Assembly (NCBI RefSeq): GCF_008630535.1
Contig: NZ_VWPH01000006.1
Span: forward strand, 372,001-436,000
DNA length: 64,000 nucleotides
From: Saccharopolyspora hirsuta
GTDB taxonomy: Bacteria > Actinomycetota > Actinomycetes > Mycobacteriales > Pseudonocardiaceae
Direction of reading: 5' to 3'
The notes below the pieces were generated by a model. It saw nothing but the letters and a program-made list of their open reading frames with translations. It was not told where the DNA came from and ran no database searches. This document shows positions 37,874 to 45,774 of the stretch, piece after piece; within the stretch, counting starts at the first letter, position 1, and every line of letters begins with the position of its first letter. The position numbers and the translations under genes were made by a program.

Positions 37874-38962
37874 ATGTCGACTCCGGTGAACCTGAACACC
37901 ATCCGGCAGGCGCCCAAGGTGCTGCTGCACGACCACCTCGACGGTGGGCTGCGGCCGCAGACCGTGATCGATCTGGCGCAGGCTGCCGGGTATTCCGAAC
38001 TGCCCCACGAGGACGCCGCTGAGCTGGGAAATTGGTTCCGGGAGGCGGCGGATTCCGGGTCGCTGGAGCGGTACTTGGAGACCTTCGCGCACACCGTGGC
38101 GGTGATGCAGACCGAGGAGGCGCTGGCCCGGGTCGCGGCGGAGTGCGTCGAGGACCTGGCCGCGGACGGCGTGGTGTACGCCGAGGTCCGCTACGCCCCG
38201 GAGCTCTTCCAGGACGGCGGGCTGACGCTCGACCAGATCGTGCAGGCGGTCCAGGACGGGTTCCGGGAAGGGGAGCGGCGGGTCGCGGCCGCCGGAAAAC
38301 GTATCCGAATCGGTACCTTGCTGTGCGCGATGCGGCAGAATGCGCGGTCAACGGAAATCGCCGAGCTCGCGGTCCGCTACCGGGATGCCGAAGTCGTCGG
38401 CTTCGACATCGCCGGACCGGAAGCCGGATTCCCGCCCACCCGGAACCTGGACGCGTTCGAATACCTCCGCCAGCAGAACGCGCATTTCACGATTCACGCT
38501 GGTGAGGCGTTCGGGCTCCCGTCGATCTGGGAGGCCATCCAGCACTGCGGCGCGGAACGGCTCGGGCACGGCGTCCGCATCGTCGACGACATCAAGGTCG
38601 ACGAGGACGGCTCGGTGCACCTGGGGCGGTTGGCGTCCTACGTGCGGGACCGGCGGATCCCGCTGGAGATGTGCCCGTCGTCGAACCTGCAGACCGGTGC
38701 CGCCCGGTCGATGGCCGAGCACCCCATCGGCCTGCTGGCCAAGCTCCGCTTCCGGGTCACGGTGAACACCGACAACCGGTTGATGAGCCACTGCTCGATG
38801 TCGGGCGAGTTCGCCGCGCTGCACGAGGCCTTCGGCTACGGCTGGGAGGACATGCAGTGGTTCACGGTGAACGCGATGAAGTCGTCGTTCATCGGCTTCG
38901 ACGAGCGGTTGGAGCTGATCAACGACGTGATCAAGCCCGGCTACGCGGCGCTGCTGGGCTGA
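37874..38962 (+). CDS. add: Adenosine deaminase
   Basis: 362 residues. It converts adenosine and deoxyadenosine to inosine and deoxyinosine. The metal and catalytic residues are present: H19 and H21 in [12 protein letters not shown], the HAGEAFG motif near 211 (zinc His and catalytic Glu), [18 protein letters not shown], and VNTDNRLMS with the zinc Asp. Actinomycete Add enzymes often have HDHLDG in place of HVHLDG. It starts at ATG 37874. As the window also encodes a nucleoside importer, Cdd and DeoA, it completes the deamination arm of salvage. Confidence 0.95.
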   Translation: MSTPVNLNTIRQAPKVLLHDHLDGGLRPQTVIDLAQAAGYSELPHEDAAELGNWFREAADSGSLERYLETFAHTVAVMQTEEALARVAAECVEDLAADGVVYAEVRYAPELFQDGGLTLDQIVQAVQDGFREGERRVAAAGKRIRIGTLLCAMRQNARSTEIAELAVRYRDAEVVGFDIAGPEAGFPPTRNLDAFEYLRQQNAHFTIHAGEAFGLPSIWEAIQHCGAERLGHGVRIVDDIKVDEDGSVHLGRLASYVRDRRIPLEMCPSSNLQTGAARSMAEHPIGLLAKLRFRVTVNTDNRLMSHCSMSGEFAALHEAFGYGWEDMQWFTVNAMKSSFIGFDERLELINDVIKPGYAALLG

Positions 38963-39087
38963 TCGGCGCGCCGCATGCCGCCCCGGAGGGGCTGCGCGAG
39001 CGGCGGTGGCGTTGGATACTGCCAGACCTGAGTGCGACTCACGTATGGCGCGAGGACAGCGGCGCCGCGCATTGCCGGGAGGGAACG

Positions 39088-39852
39088 GTGGCACGGGGTG
39101 GCGAACCAACGCTGATCACGTCGGTGCAGCGAGCCCTTCGGTTGCTGGAGGCGGTCAGCGAACAGCCCGCCGGGACCACGGCGAAGCACCTGTCCAGGCG
39201 CACCGGGATCGCCTTGCCGACCACCTACCACCTGCTGCGCACCCTGGTGCACGAGGGCTACCTCGAGAAGCTCGACGACGGCGCGTTCATCATCGGCGAG
39301 CAGGTCGCCGGGCTGCATTCGGCTGCGCAGGGCCAGGGCCTGCGCAGCCGGATCCGCTCGGTGATGACCGAGCTCCGCGACGACCTGAACGCGGCGGTCT
39401 ACCTCGCCCGGTACGACGACGGCGAGGTGGTGGTGACCGACATCGTCGACAGCCCGCGCACGCCGCGGGTGGACACGTGGGCGGACTTCAAGGAGGCCGC
39501 GCACGCCACGGCGATCGGCAAGTGCCTGCTGTCCGGGCTGAGCCGGGCCGAACGCGCGGACCACTTCGACCGCTACCCGCCCGCGGACCTCACCCCGCGC
39601 ACGATCACCCGGATCCGCGACCTGATCGACGGCCCGGAGCACCCGGTGGTCACCGACTCCGAGGAGTACTCGCTGGGCACGGCGTGCATGGCCGCGCCGG
39701 TCCTGGGCACCGGTTCGCCGATGACGCTGGCGATCTCGTTCCCGGCCCGCAAGCTCACCGGCACCGGCGCCTTCGTGCCGCCGCTGTGCGCGGCCGCCGG
39801 GGAGATCTCCAGAACGCTCGCGCTCTCCGGCGACTTTCCCACTGCTGGGTGA
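39088..39852 (+). CDS. IclR-family transcriptional regulator
   Basis: 254 residues from the GTG at 39088 (GGGAGG upstream). Winged helix: SVQRALRLLEAVSEQPAG, AKHLSRRTGIALPTTYHLLRTL. The ligand-binding domain includes YLEKLDDGAFIIGEQVAGL and HATAIGKCLLSGLSRAERA, the usual AxGKAxLA-type motif of the effector pocket. It follows add on the same strand after 125 bp but is probably transcribed on its own. The target is unknown; the nucleoside genes nearby are candidates by proximity only. Confidence 0.92.
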   Translation: MARGGEPTLITSVQRALRLLEAVSEQPAGTTAKHLSRRTGIALPTTYHLLRTLVHEGYLEKLDDGAFIIGEQVAGLHSAAQGQGLRSRIRSVMTELRDDLNAAVYLARYDDGEVVVTDIVDSPRTPRVDTWADFKEAAHATAIGKCLLSGLSRAERADHFDRYPPADLTPRTITRIRDLIDGPEHPVVTDSEEYSLGTACMAAPVLGTGSPMTLAISFPARKLTGTGAFVPPLCAAAGEISRTLALSGDFPTAG

Positions 39853-40020
39853 CTTTCGCGAGTGGACACCCGCTTCACCTGCGATCAATCACTATCTGAA
39901 ATATTCCATCTTGTTCGATGCCAGCGGCTTCGCGAACATCTTTCGCAGCGGGGGCGTATTCGGTGAGGGGCGTCAACCCCTCGGCGACGTCCCTCACCGG
40001 TGCAAAGGCTGAGGGGAACC
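39853..40020. promoter_or_regulatory. Promoter and leader of the ECF sigma gene
   Basis: 168 bp with a notably AT-rich part at 39880-39920 (CAATCACTATCTGAAATATTCC) that fits a promoter. It is followed by a strong hairpin at 39961-39999 in the presumed leader. Confidence 0.5.
39961..39999 (+). promoter_or_regulatory. 14-bp leader hairpin just before the ECF sigma start
   Basis: CGGTGAGGGGCGTC (39961-39974) pairs with GACGTCCCTCACCG (39986-39999) with one G-U pair as RNA. The 11-nt loop is AACCCCTCGGC. An alternative pairing GAGGGG with CCCCTC uses the loop. It ends 21 nt before the ATG, so it may control translation or transcription of the sigma factor. Confidence 0.55.
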
Positions 40021-40623
40021 ATGTACGCGGGCGACGACGGAACTCTGCTCGAAGCGGTTCGATCCGGGTCGTCCGAGGCGTTCGCCGAGCTGTACGACCG
40101 GCACCGCACGGCGGCGCGGACGATGGCCAAGCAGGTCGCACCGACTCCGGCCGATGTGGACGATCTGGTGGCCGAGGCGTTCGCGAACGTCCTGGACGTC
40201 CTGCGGCGCGGTGGCGGACCGGACACGGCGTTCCGCGCCTACCTGCTCACCACCATCCGGAACCTGGCCGCGGCGGCGAGCAGCCGCGATCGCCGGGTGC
40301 ACCTGGCCGCCGAGCTGGACGGCTTCTGCCCGGACGAGTACCTGCCGTTCGTCGACCCGGCGGTGGCGGAGCTGGAGCGGAACCTGGTCAAGCAGGCCTT
40401 CACCCGCCTCCCGCGCCGCTGGCGCCACGTCCTCTGGTACGTGGAGGTCGAGAACCAGACCCCGGCCGAGGTCGGCAAGCGCTTCGGGATCAGCCGCAAC
40501 AGCGCGGCAGCGCTGGCCTACCGGGCCCGCAAGGGCCTCCGGGAGGCCTACACCCAGGTCTGCCGCGGCGAACCCGCCCAACGCCGCCTCGCAGCCCCCG
40601 GACAACTCCTCGCCGTGGCCTGA
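40021..40623 (+). CDS. ECF-type RNA polymerase sigma factor
   Basis: 200 residues from ATG 40021 (GAGGGGA upstream). Region 2: LLEAVRSGSSEAFAELYDRHRTAARTMA with DVDDLVAEAFANVLDVLRRG. Region 4: AFTRLPRRWRHVLWYVEVEN, then TPAEVGKRFGISRNSAAALAYRARKGLREAY. There is no anti-sigma gene beside it and no zinc-finger fusion. It may be controlled by another route, possibly the leader hairpin. The downstream 3' region contains the long repeat element copy L1. Confidence 0.9.
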   Translation: MYAGDDGTLLEAVRSGSSEAFAELYDRHRTAARTMAKQVAPTPADVDDLVAEAFANVLDVLRRGGGPDTAFRAYLLTTIRNLAAAASSRDRRVHLAAELDGFCPDEYLPFVDPAVAELERNLVKQAFTRLPRRWRHVLWYVEVENQTPAEVGKRFGISRNSAAALAYRARKGLREAYTQVCRGEPAQRRLAAPGQLLAVA

Positions 40624-40693
40624 CCACGCCGACCGCGCTCGGGGACGAGCCCTTGAGGCCCCTCTGCGGGCCGAGATCGCTTCGGGAGACCGC

Positions 40694-40734
40694 GAGTTCC
40701 ATTGAAATCGAAGATGCGATTTCCATTGAACTTG
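40694..40734. terminator. Imperfect hairpin of the TTCCATTGAAA family after the sigma gene
   Basis: GAGTTCCATTGAAATCG at 40694-40710 and CGATTTCCATTGAACTT at 40717-40733 pair at their outer and inner ends around AAGATG, with mismatches in the centre. It marks the left end of repeat L1. Confidence 0.55.
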
Positions 40735-41006
40735 TTCATCCTGTCCGTGGACCGCAGCCGCGAAGAGCGAACGGCACCGGCCGTCAGGTGCCGCATGCGC
40801 CGCCAGGCGCATAACCCACCCTCGCAACTCGCACCGCCGCGGGTTCACGGTGCCCACCCCTCCGGGGTTCCTTCCGGCGAGGACGGCCCTGACGCCGTAT
40901 ATCGGGCCATACATCAGTCAGGGCACCCGGAGTCCAGGCGGGCGCTGAGGTTCCGCCACGTGCACCGCCGCGCAGAACCAGGTTGGAAAAACCTCAATGG
41001 AACTCG
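40717..41006 (+). repeat. ~280-bp dispersed element, copy L1
   Basis: Aligns over its whole length with 44614-44884. Shared blocks include TTGTTCATCCTG, CCGTGGACCGCAGC, GCATGCGCCGC, CTCGCACCGCCGCGGGTT, CGAGGACGGCCCTGACGCCG, AGTCCAGGCGGGCGCTGAGG and GGTTGGAAAAACCTCA. It contains small hairpins (ATGCGCC-GCCA-GGCGCAT; CGGCACC-N8-GGTGCCG; GCCCTGAC with GTCAGGGC) that are kept in the other copy with changed loops. The left outer arm of the main hairpin is replaced in this copy. It fills the gap between two convergent genes. Confidence 0.85.
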
Positions 41007-41021
41007 TGCGGAGAGGTGCGC

Positions 41022-42248
41022 TCAGTGGGTGCGGAAGCGGTCCTCCAGGGCTTCCACGAGCTTGCGCCAGGCTTCGACCTCGGTGTCGAAGGGGCCGCTC
41101 GGGGGCAGGCGGTTCGGGCTGGGGCGGAGGATGAAGGAGACCAGCCAGCCGAGCCGCTCCGAGGGCTGGAGGGCCTTCTCCACGCTGTTGTCGTCCGCCC
41201 AGGCCGCCGCGTCCATCAGCAGCTCCTCGGCCAGGTCCAGCTGTGTCGGGTCCACTTCGGACGGTCCGCCGCCCAGGTCGGCGTCCAGCCCGGTCAGCAC
41301 GTAGGTGTTGTCGTCGTCGACCTCGACGTCGAGCTCACCTGCGGTCGCCTTCTCCCGCACCTGCGCCCAGGTCGAGACCCGCTCCAGGTCGGTCCCGGCC
41401 ACCGCTTCGTCGTCGGCGACGAACCGGGCCAGCGCGCGGGGGCTGGGGAACACGTCGATCTTCCCATCGCTGCCGAGGAAGACCGGGTCGTCGTCGAGGT
41501 AGCAGCGCAGCGAGTAGTGGTCGCCGGTGCTGGTGATGATGCGGATCGGGTCGATCCCGACCTCGCCCCAGAACCCGAGGTCGACCTCCTCGATCTCGTC
41601 CACGTCGGACTCGTCGGCGGTGCCCGCGGCGTCCTCGGCGTCGGCCTCCAGCGCCTCGGCCAGCTCGGCCTCGGCGGTGGCGACCGCGTCGGCCGGGACC
41701 TCCGGGGTGGTGACCACGGCGTCGATGGCGTCCAGCAGCTCGTCCCAGCGCTCCACGACGACCTTGCACAGCTCGGTCCAGCGGCGCTGGCCGTCCTTGC
41801 CGGTGAAGGCGAAGGTGCCCTGGTCGAGCAGGGCGAAGCCGTCGGCGGAGTCCAGGACGTCGTGCACCGCGTCCAGCTCGCAGACGTCGGCCAGCGAGCG
41901 GGCGATCTCGACGATGTCGGCGAGCTCGCCGACGGTCCAGGTGTCCAGCGGCTCGGCCACCAGCTCCGGCACCCCGACCAGGTCGTACTGGTGGTCCTCG
42001 TCCGGGCTCAGGTCCTCGGCGGCGAGCTGGGGCACCACGTGCCACGCCGGGTGGTCGTCGAGGTCGTGCTCCTCGGCGGTGCGCACGAACGCCGCCAGGT
42101 GAGCGGGGTCGGGGAACGCGTAGAGGTCGTCCTCGTGCCCGAGGAACGCCTCCCACTCCTCGCCGTCCTCGCGCCACCGCGGCGCCCACAGGGTGACGAC
42201 GTCGCCCTGCGGCAGCCCGAGCTCGATGGGGACGATGTCCTGCGCCAT
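41022..42248 (-). CDS. Acidic conserved actinobacterial protein of unknown function
   Basis: 408 residues from the ATG at 42248 (GGAGGT upstream). The protein is strongly acidic, with a Glu/Asp/Ala-rich central segment (about 205-245). Two similar halves appear: one begins WEAFLGHEDDLYAFPDPAHLAAFVRT, the other DDPVFLGSDGKIDVFPSPRALARFVAD. This suggests an internal duplication of a domain of about 100 residues. Close relatives are sometimes labelled primosomal protein, to my memory, but nothing here supports a replication role. It is soluble. The role is unknown. Confidence 0.8.
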   Translation of the reverse strand: MAQDIVPIELGLPQGDVVTLWAPRWREDGEEWEAFLGHEDDLYAFPDPAHLAAFVRTAEEHDLDDHPAWHVVPQLAAEDLSPDEDHQYDLVGVPELVAEPLDTWTVGELADIVEIARSLADVCELDAVHDVLDSADGFALLDQGTFAFTGKDGQRRWTELCKVVVERWDELLDAIDAVVTTPEVPADAVATAEAELAEALEADAEDAAGTADESDVDEIEEVDLGFWGEVGIDPIRIITSTGDHYSLRCYLDDDPVFLGSDGKIDVFPSPRALARFVADDEAVAGTDLERVSTWAQVREKATAGELDVEVDDDNTYVLTGLDADLGGGPSEVDPTQLDLAEELLMDAAAWADDNSVEKALQPSERLGWLVSFILRPSPNRLPPSGPFDTEVEAWRKLVEALEDRFRTH

Positions 42249-42496
42249 CTCTCTACCTCCGGTCACCGAACCAGACCTCGCGGAAGCCTACGGGTTGCCC
42301 GTTCGCAGCGTGTTCCCCGGTCCAGCTGTCACCGTATCGAGTCCGGCGCGTGCAACGGTCGACGGAACAATTCGTAACGATCAGTCGTCGGGGTGGTGAT
42401 CGCGTCCCAACGGCGTTGGGCTGTTCGGCTCAGCGGTGGCCCCGTCGGGGGCGAGGTCACCTTTGGCGGTACCCCTGCGCGGGCTTCCCGGCGATC

Positions 42497-43087
42497 ATGA
42501 ACGGAATGGATGTCACGGAGCTGTGGACCGAGATCGTGCGCTGGCTTTCGGAGCACGCACCGGTCACCGCAGCGGCCCTGCGCCCACCCGTGCCACCCCC
42601 GGACCTGGCCGAGCTGGAGGCGGAGTTCGCCGTCGAGCTGCCCGCGGAACTGCGCGAGCTGTGGTTGTGCTGCGGGGGCACCGACGCGAACGTGCTCGCC
42701 GACGTCCTGCCGCCGTTCTACACGCCGTACAGCGCGGCCGAAGCGCTCCAGGCGTGGCGCGACCACCGCAAGCACTGGGCCGCGCAGTGGGAGCGCCCGG
42801 CCTGCGACTACTACGCGGGCTCACCGGGATCGAGCTTCCACCCGGCCTGGATCCCGATCGCCGGTGACGGTTTCGCCGACGAGCTGGTGGTGGACCTGCG
42901 CCCGGGACCGCTGCGCGGCTGCGTCCTGGAGTGGGAGCAGGAGGCCGCGCAGGTGCTCCGCCCCGAGTGGAAGGGCGTCGCGGCGATGCTCCTCGACGTC
43001 CGCCGCGCCCTGACCGAAGGGGTCCCGGCGGGGCACAGCTACCCGACGGTCACCGAGGACGGCCGCCTCGACTGGCAGATCCGCTGA
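42497..43087 (+). CDS. SMI1/KNR4-family protein
   Basis: 196 residues; ATG at 42497, with a second in-frame ATG at 42506. The family pattern is seen: LAELEAEFAVELPAELRELWLCCGG, then an aromatic-rich segment YYAGSPGSSFHPAWIPIAGDG, and GCVLEWEQEAAQVLRPEW. In bacteria SMI1/KNR4 (SUKH superfamily) proteins often serve as immunity proteins to polymorphic toxins, but a housekeeping-type member is equally possible. No toxin gene is adjacent. Its last 38 bp overlap the 3' end of the convergent RHH-like gene. Confidence 0.8.
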   Translation: MNGMDVTELWTEIVRWLSEHAPVTAAALRPPVPPPDLAELEAEFAVELPAELRELWLCCGGTDANVLADVLPPFYTPYSAAEALQAWRDHRKHWAAQWERPACDYYAGSPGSSFHPAWIPIAGDGFADELVVDLRPGPLRGCVLEWEQEAAQVLRPEWKGVAAMLLDVRRALTEGVPAGHSYPTVTEDGRLDWQIR

Positions 43088-43439
43088 CCCACCCGGCCTT
43101 CGCCGCCGGCCGCACGACCGCTTCCGCCGCTTCCAGCGCAGCGAGCAAGCGCCGCGCCTGCTCCGGTCCCAGGCCGGGGGCGGGCTTCGCCGGTGGTTTC
43201 CCGCTCGCCAGCGCGTCGGTGCAGGCCGCGCGGATCCACTCGGACAAGGTCGTACCGCTGGCCTCGACCGCGGCGCGGATCGCGAGGGCCTCGTTCTGCG
43301 GGAGGCGGAAGGACATCGTGATGCTGAGCGGGCGAGCGACGGTCACCTCCACTTCCTCCCCGTCCAGCGCGGGGTCGTCGCGGTTGGCGTGGTGGAAGTC
43401 GGCCAACCCGGCGTCGGTCGTTGAGGTAGTGCAGCGCAA
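43050..43439 (-). CDS. Ribbon-helix-helix-like DNA-binding protein
   Basis: About 129 residues from a TTG at 43439; a TTG at 43406 would give 118. The segment VTVARPLSITMSFRLPQNEALAIRAAVEASGTTLSEWIRAA is a clear ribbon-helix-helix pattern. Acidic residues precede it and an Ala-rich helix follows. Such proteins act as antitoxins or small repressors. It is divergent from the PadR gene, with twin ACTAGT sites between them, and its 3' end overlaps the SMI1 gene by 38 bp. It may be part of no operon. Confidence 0.55.
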   Translation of the reverse strand: MRCTTSTTDAGLADFHHANRDDPALDGEEVEVTVARPLSITMSFRLPQNEALAIRAAVEASGTTLSEWIRAACTDALASGKPPAKPAPGLGPEQARRLLAALEAAEAVVRPAAKAGWVSGSASRGGRPR

Positions 43440-43477
43440 GGGTTCTTTTCCGGGTGGGCGATACCTTCGCGTCGCCC

Positions 43478-43512
43478 ACTAGTTTGCGACACCTACTAGT
43501 TGGTGTTACGTT
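43478..43512. promoter_or_regulatory. Twin ACTAGT sites and leaderless promoter of the PadR gene
   Basis: ACTAGT occurs at 43478-43483 and 43495-43500 (17 bp apart, flanked by CC and GG). A TACGTT -10 hexamer at 43507-43512 lies 6 bp before the PadR ATG, so the message is probably leaderless. The sites are placed to let PadR repress itself and the divergent gene. Confidence 0.5.
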
Positions 43513-43518
43513 GTCGGC

Positions 43519-43872
43519 ATGGCGGACAGGACGATCTCGGGGCGGCAGGCGCAGTGGTTGCGCGGCGTGCTCGACCTCGCCGTGCTGGCGTTGCTGGCCG
43601 AGGGCGGCGAGGGCTACGGGTACACGCTGCTGCAGCGGTTGGCCGAGGCCGGTTTGCCGGGGATGAAGGCCGGGACGCTGTACCCGCTGCTCAACCGGCT
43701 CGCGGCCGACGGGCTGCTGAGCGCCGAGTGGCGGGCTGGGGAAGGCGGACCCGGGCGGAAGTTCTTCGCGCTCACCGACGAGGGGCGCGCGGTGCTCGCC
43801 GAGCAGGGGCCGAAGTGGGTCGAGTTCGCGAAGAACTCGATCTCCGTAGTGGAACGAGGGGTGCAGTCGTGA
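43519..43872 (+). CDS. PadR-family transcriptional regulator
   Basis: 117 residues. Winged helix of the PadR type: LAVLALLAEGGEGYGYTLLQRL, AGTLYPLLNRLAADGLLSAEW, and the wing GGPGRKFFALTDEG, ending in a short helix. Starts at ATG 43519. The next gene begins in its stop codon (TGATG). PadR proteins paired with a HAAS-domain membrane protein are common in actinobacteria and usually control membrane or permease genes. Confidence 0.93.
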   Translation: MADRTISGRQAQWLRGVLDLAVLALLAEGGEGYGYTLLQRLAEAGLPGMKAGTLYPLLNRLAADGLLSAEWRAGEGGPGRKFFALTDEGRAVLAEQGPKWVEFAKNSISVVERGVQS

Positions 43873-44489
43873 TGACGTTGGACGCGAAGTACCGGGACGA
43901 GCTGCTGCTCGCGCTGCGGTTGCACGAGATCTCCGGCGAGCGCGTCGGCGAGGTGCTCGCCGAGGTCGAGGCGCACGTGCGGGAGACCGGGGAGGACCCG
44001 GTGGAGGCCTTCGGCAGCCCCCGGGAGTACGCGGCGCAGGTCGCCGAGCAGCTGGACAGCAGCACCGGCAAGCGCTCGTCGCTGGAGATCGCGATCAGCG
44101 CGCTGGCCACCGCGGCGCTGGTCATGTTCGGCTCGGACTTCCTGCTGGACGCGCTGTTCGAGAGCTCGGACGTGGTGGCTTACACGCTGAAGGACACCGT
44201 CGCCCTGGTGTCCCTGCTGGTGCTGATCGTCGCCGGGGTGATGCTGGCGTTCAAGGCCTACACCGCGAGGCGGGGGAACAAGGTCTACGGGGGCGCGGCG
44301 ATCGGGGCGTTCGCGCTGGGGATCTTGGCGCAGTTCGCCTCCGCCCGGCTCTTCGACGACGTGGCGCCGCTGTACGAGCTGCCGCGCTGGGCCGCGGTCG
44401 TGCTCGGGGTCGTGGCGCTGGCGGGGGCCGTCACGCTCCTGGTGCGGGCGATGCGCCGGGGTCGGGTGGTGTACCCGGAGGTCGGCTGA
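43872..44489 (+). CDS. HAAS-domain (DUF1700-like) membrane protein
   Basis: 205 residues from the ATG at 43872. The cytoplasmic N-terminal domain (about 1-75) reads KYRDELLLALRLHEISGERV, then VEAHVRETGEDPVEAFGSPREYAAQV, the HAAS pattern found in sensing proteins coupled to PadR. Four membrane helices follow (about 82-100, 115-135, 143-160, 172-192). The HAAS domain is thought to sense or tether, with the PadR partner as output. The gene is followed by two hairpins and repeat L2. Confidence 0.85.
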   Translation: MTLDAKYRDELLLALRLHEISGERVGEVLAEVEAHVRETGEDPVEAFGSPREYAAQVAEQLDSSTGKRSSLEIAISALATAALVMFGSDFLLDALFESSDVVAYTLKDTVALVSLLVLIVAGVMLAFKAYTARRGNKVYGGAAIGAFALGILAQFASARLFDDVAPLYELPRWAAVVLGVVALAGAVTLLVRAMRRGRVVYPEVG

Positions 44490-44493
44490 TCCC

Positions 44494-44537
44494 GCGATTT
44501 CCCTTGAAATCGGACCTTCGACTTCAAGGGAAATCGC
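44494..44537. terminator. 19-bp hairpin after the PadR/HAAS operon
   Basis: GCGATTTCCCTTGAAATCG pairs with 44519-44537 with one mismatch, loop GACCTT. It starts 5 bp after the stop. The centre of the stem reads CCCTTG/CAAGGG where fbiC's hairpin has CCATTG/CAATGG, a compensated change. Confidence 0.7.
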
Positions 44538-44589
44538 ACTCCACCGGCGTGTCGGGCCACGACACGCCGGTGGTCGCCGGGCGACTCCG

Positions 44590-44631
44590 CAATTTCAATG
44601 GAAATCAGACCTCCGATTTCCATTGAAATTG
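44590..44631. terminator. Perfect 17-bp hairpin at the left end of L2
   Basis: CAATTTCAATGGAAATC pairs exactly with GATTTCCATTGAAATTG (44615-44631) around an 8-nt loop. The right arm is the first part of repeat L2. Confidence 0.7.
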
Positions 44632-44884
44632 TTCATCCTGCCCGTGGACCGCAGCTGCGAAGGGCGACCGGCACCGGTCGGCCGGTGTCGCATGCGCCGC
44701 AGGCGCATAGCCCACCCTCGCAGCTCGCACCGCCGCGGGTTCTCAGCGTTCGCCTGGCGAGGACGGCCCTGACGCCGCGTATCGGTCATACATAAGTCAG
44801 GGACCCCGGAGTCCAGGCGGGCGCTGAGGTTCCGCCACCGGCACCGCCACTCAGAACGAGGTTGGAAAAACCTCATTGAAATCG
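44614..44884 (+). repeat. ~280-bp dispersed element, copy L2, with a predicted structured RNA
   Basis: Second copy of the element at 40717-41006. It contains a long hairpin: the outer arm CTCAGCGTTCGCCTGG (44742-44757) pairs with CCAGGCGGGCGCTGAG (44813-44828), using two U-G pairs in the plus-strand RNA. Next comes a 9/10-nt internal loop, then CCCTGAC (44767-44773) with GTCAGGG (44796-44802), closing a 22-nt AU-rich loop. Near its right end is GAGGTT-GGAAA-AACCTC. Like L1, it follows a plus-strand gene in a convergent gap. Confidence 0.85.
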
Positions 44885-44898
44885 CGGGACCGGGGGCG

Positions 44899-45774
44899 TC
44901 AGGTGCCGACGGGGTGCCAGACGGTCTTGACCTCGGTGAAGGCGCGGAGGCGCTGGATGTCCGGCTCGCGCGTCCAGTCCGGCTCGCCGCCGCGCACCGG
45001 GAGCACCCGCTTCACCGTGTTCGCCGCGGTGCGGGCCAGCTCGGCGCGCAGGTCCTCCGGGGCGCCGGTCGGGTCCAGGGCGTTGACGTCGGCGTGCGAG
45101 GCCAGCCAGGGGCCGAGCTCGGCGGCCCGTCCGGTGAGGACGTTGACCACGCCGCCGGGCACGTCCGAGGTGGCCAGCACCTCGGCGAAGGTCACCGCGG
45201 GCAGCGGCCGCTCCGCGCTGGCCACCAGCACGCAGGTGTTCCCGGCCGCGAGCACCGGCGCCACCACGCTGATCAGGCCGAGCAGCGCGGAGTCCTGCGG
45301 GGCGAGCACGCCGACCACGCCGGTCGGCTCCGGGACGCTGAACGAGAAGTACGGCCCGGCCACCGGGTTCGCCGCGCCGAGCACCATCGAGATCTTGTCC
45401 GTCCAGCCCGCGTACCAGACCACGCGGTCGATCGCGGTGTCCACGACGGTGTTCGCCCGCTCGGCGGACAGGCCCTCGGCGGCGGCGATCTCGGCGGCGA
45501 ACTGGTCGCGCCGCCCCTCCATCACCTCGGCGACCCGGAACAGCACCTGGCCCCGGTTGTAGGCCGTCGCGCCCGACCAGCCGGGGAACGCCTTGCGCGC
45601 GGCGGCGACCGCGTCGCGGACGTCCTTGCGGGACGCGTGCGCGGCGTTGGCCAGGAACTCGCCGTCCGCGCCGCGCACCGGGTAGACCCGGCCGGACTCC
45701 GAGCGCGGGAACGATCCGCCGATGTAGAGCTTGTAGGTCTTGGCCACGGCCAGCCGCTCCGGGGTGTCAGACAT
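44899..45774 (-). CDS. Aldehyde-dehydrogenase-like protein without catalytic domain
   Basis: 291 residues; most aldehyde dehydrogenases have about 480. The N-terminal NAD-binding part is recognisable (YKLYIGGSFPRSESGRVYPV, KAFPGWSGATAYNRGQVLFR, VGVLAPQDSALLGLISVVAP). After residue 250 it jumps to LRAFTEVKTVWHPVG, which resembles the family's C-terminal oligomerisation tail. The block with the active-site Glu and Cys is absent, so it cannot be a normal dehydrogenase. It overlaps the full-length enzyme gene by 8 nt and is most likely a structural or regulatory partner. The intact ends argue against simple decay. Confidence 0.82.
   Translation of the reverse strand: MSDTPERLAVAKTYKLYIGGSFPRSESGRVYPVRGADGEFLANAAHASRKDVRDAVAAARKAFPGWSGATAYNRGQVLFRVAEVMEGRRDQFAAEIAAAEGLSAERANTVVDTAIDRVVWYAGWTDKISMVLGAANPVAGPYFSFSVPEPTGVVGVLAPQDSALLGLISVVAPVLAAGNTCVLVASAERPLPAVTFAEVLATSDVPGGVVNVLTGRAAELGPWLASHADVNALDPTGAPEDLRAELARTAANTVKRVLPVRGGEPDWTREPDIQRLRAFTEVKTVWHPVGT

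Noticed and set aside
37604..38092. Minus-strand frame before add
   Set aside because: No domain, and it overlaps the start of the well-supported add gene. The lower GC is better explained by promoters.
40548..40914. Small minus-strand frames in L1 and L2 sharing a PRRCELRGW-like peptide
   Set aside because: The likeness follows from the shared repeat DNA. Frames break at different places and no start signal is shared, so a protein is unlikely.
40717..44884. L1 and L2 as an insertion sequence with transposase
   Set aside because: No transposase-like frame lies in or between the copies, and the elements are under 300 bp. A non-autonomous repeat remains possible.
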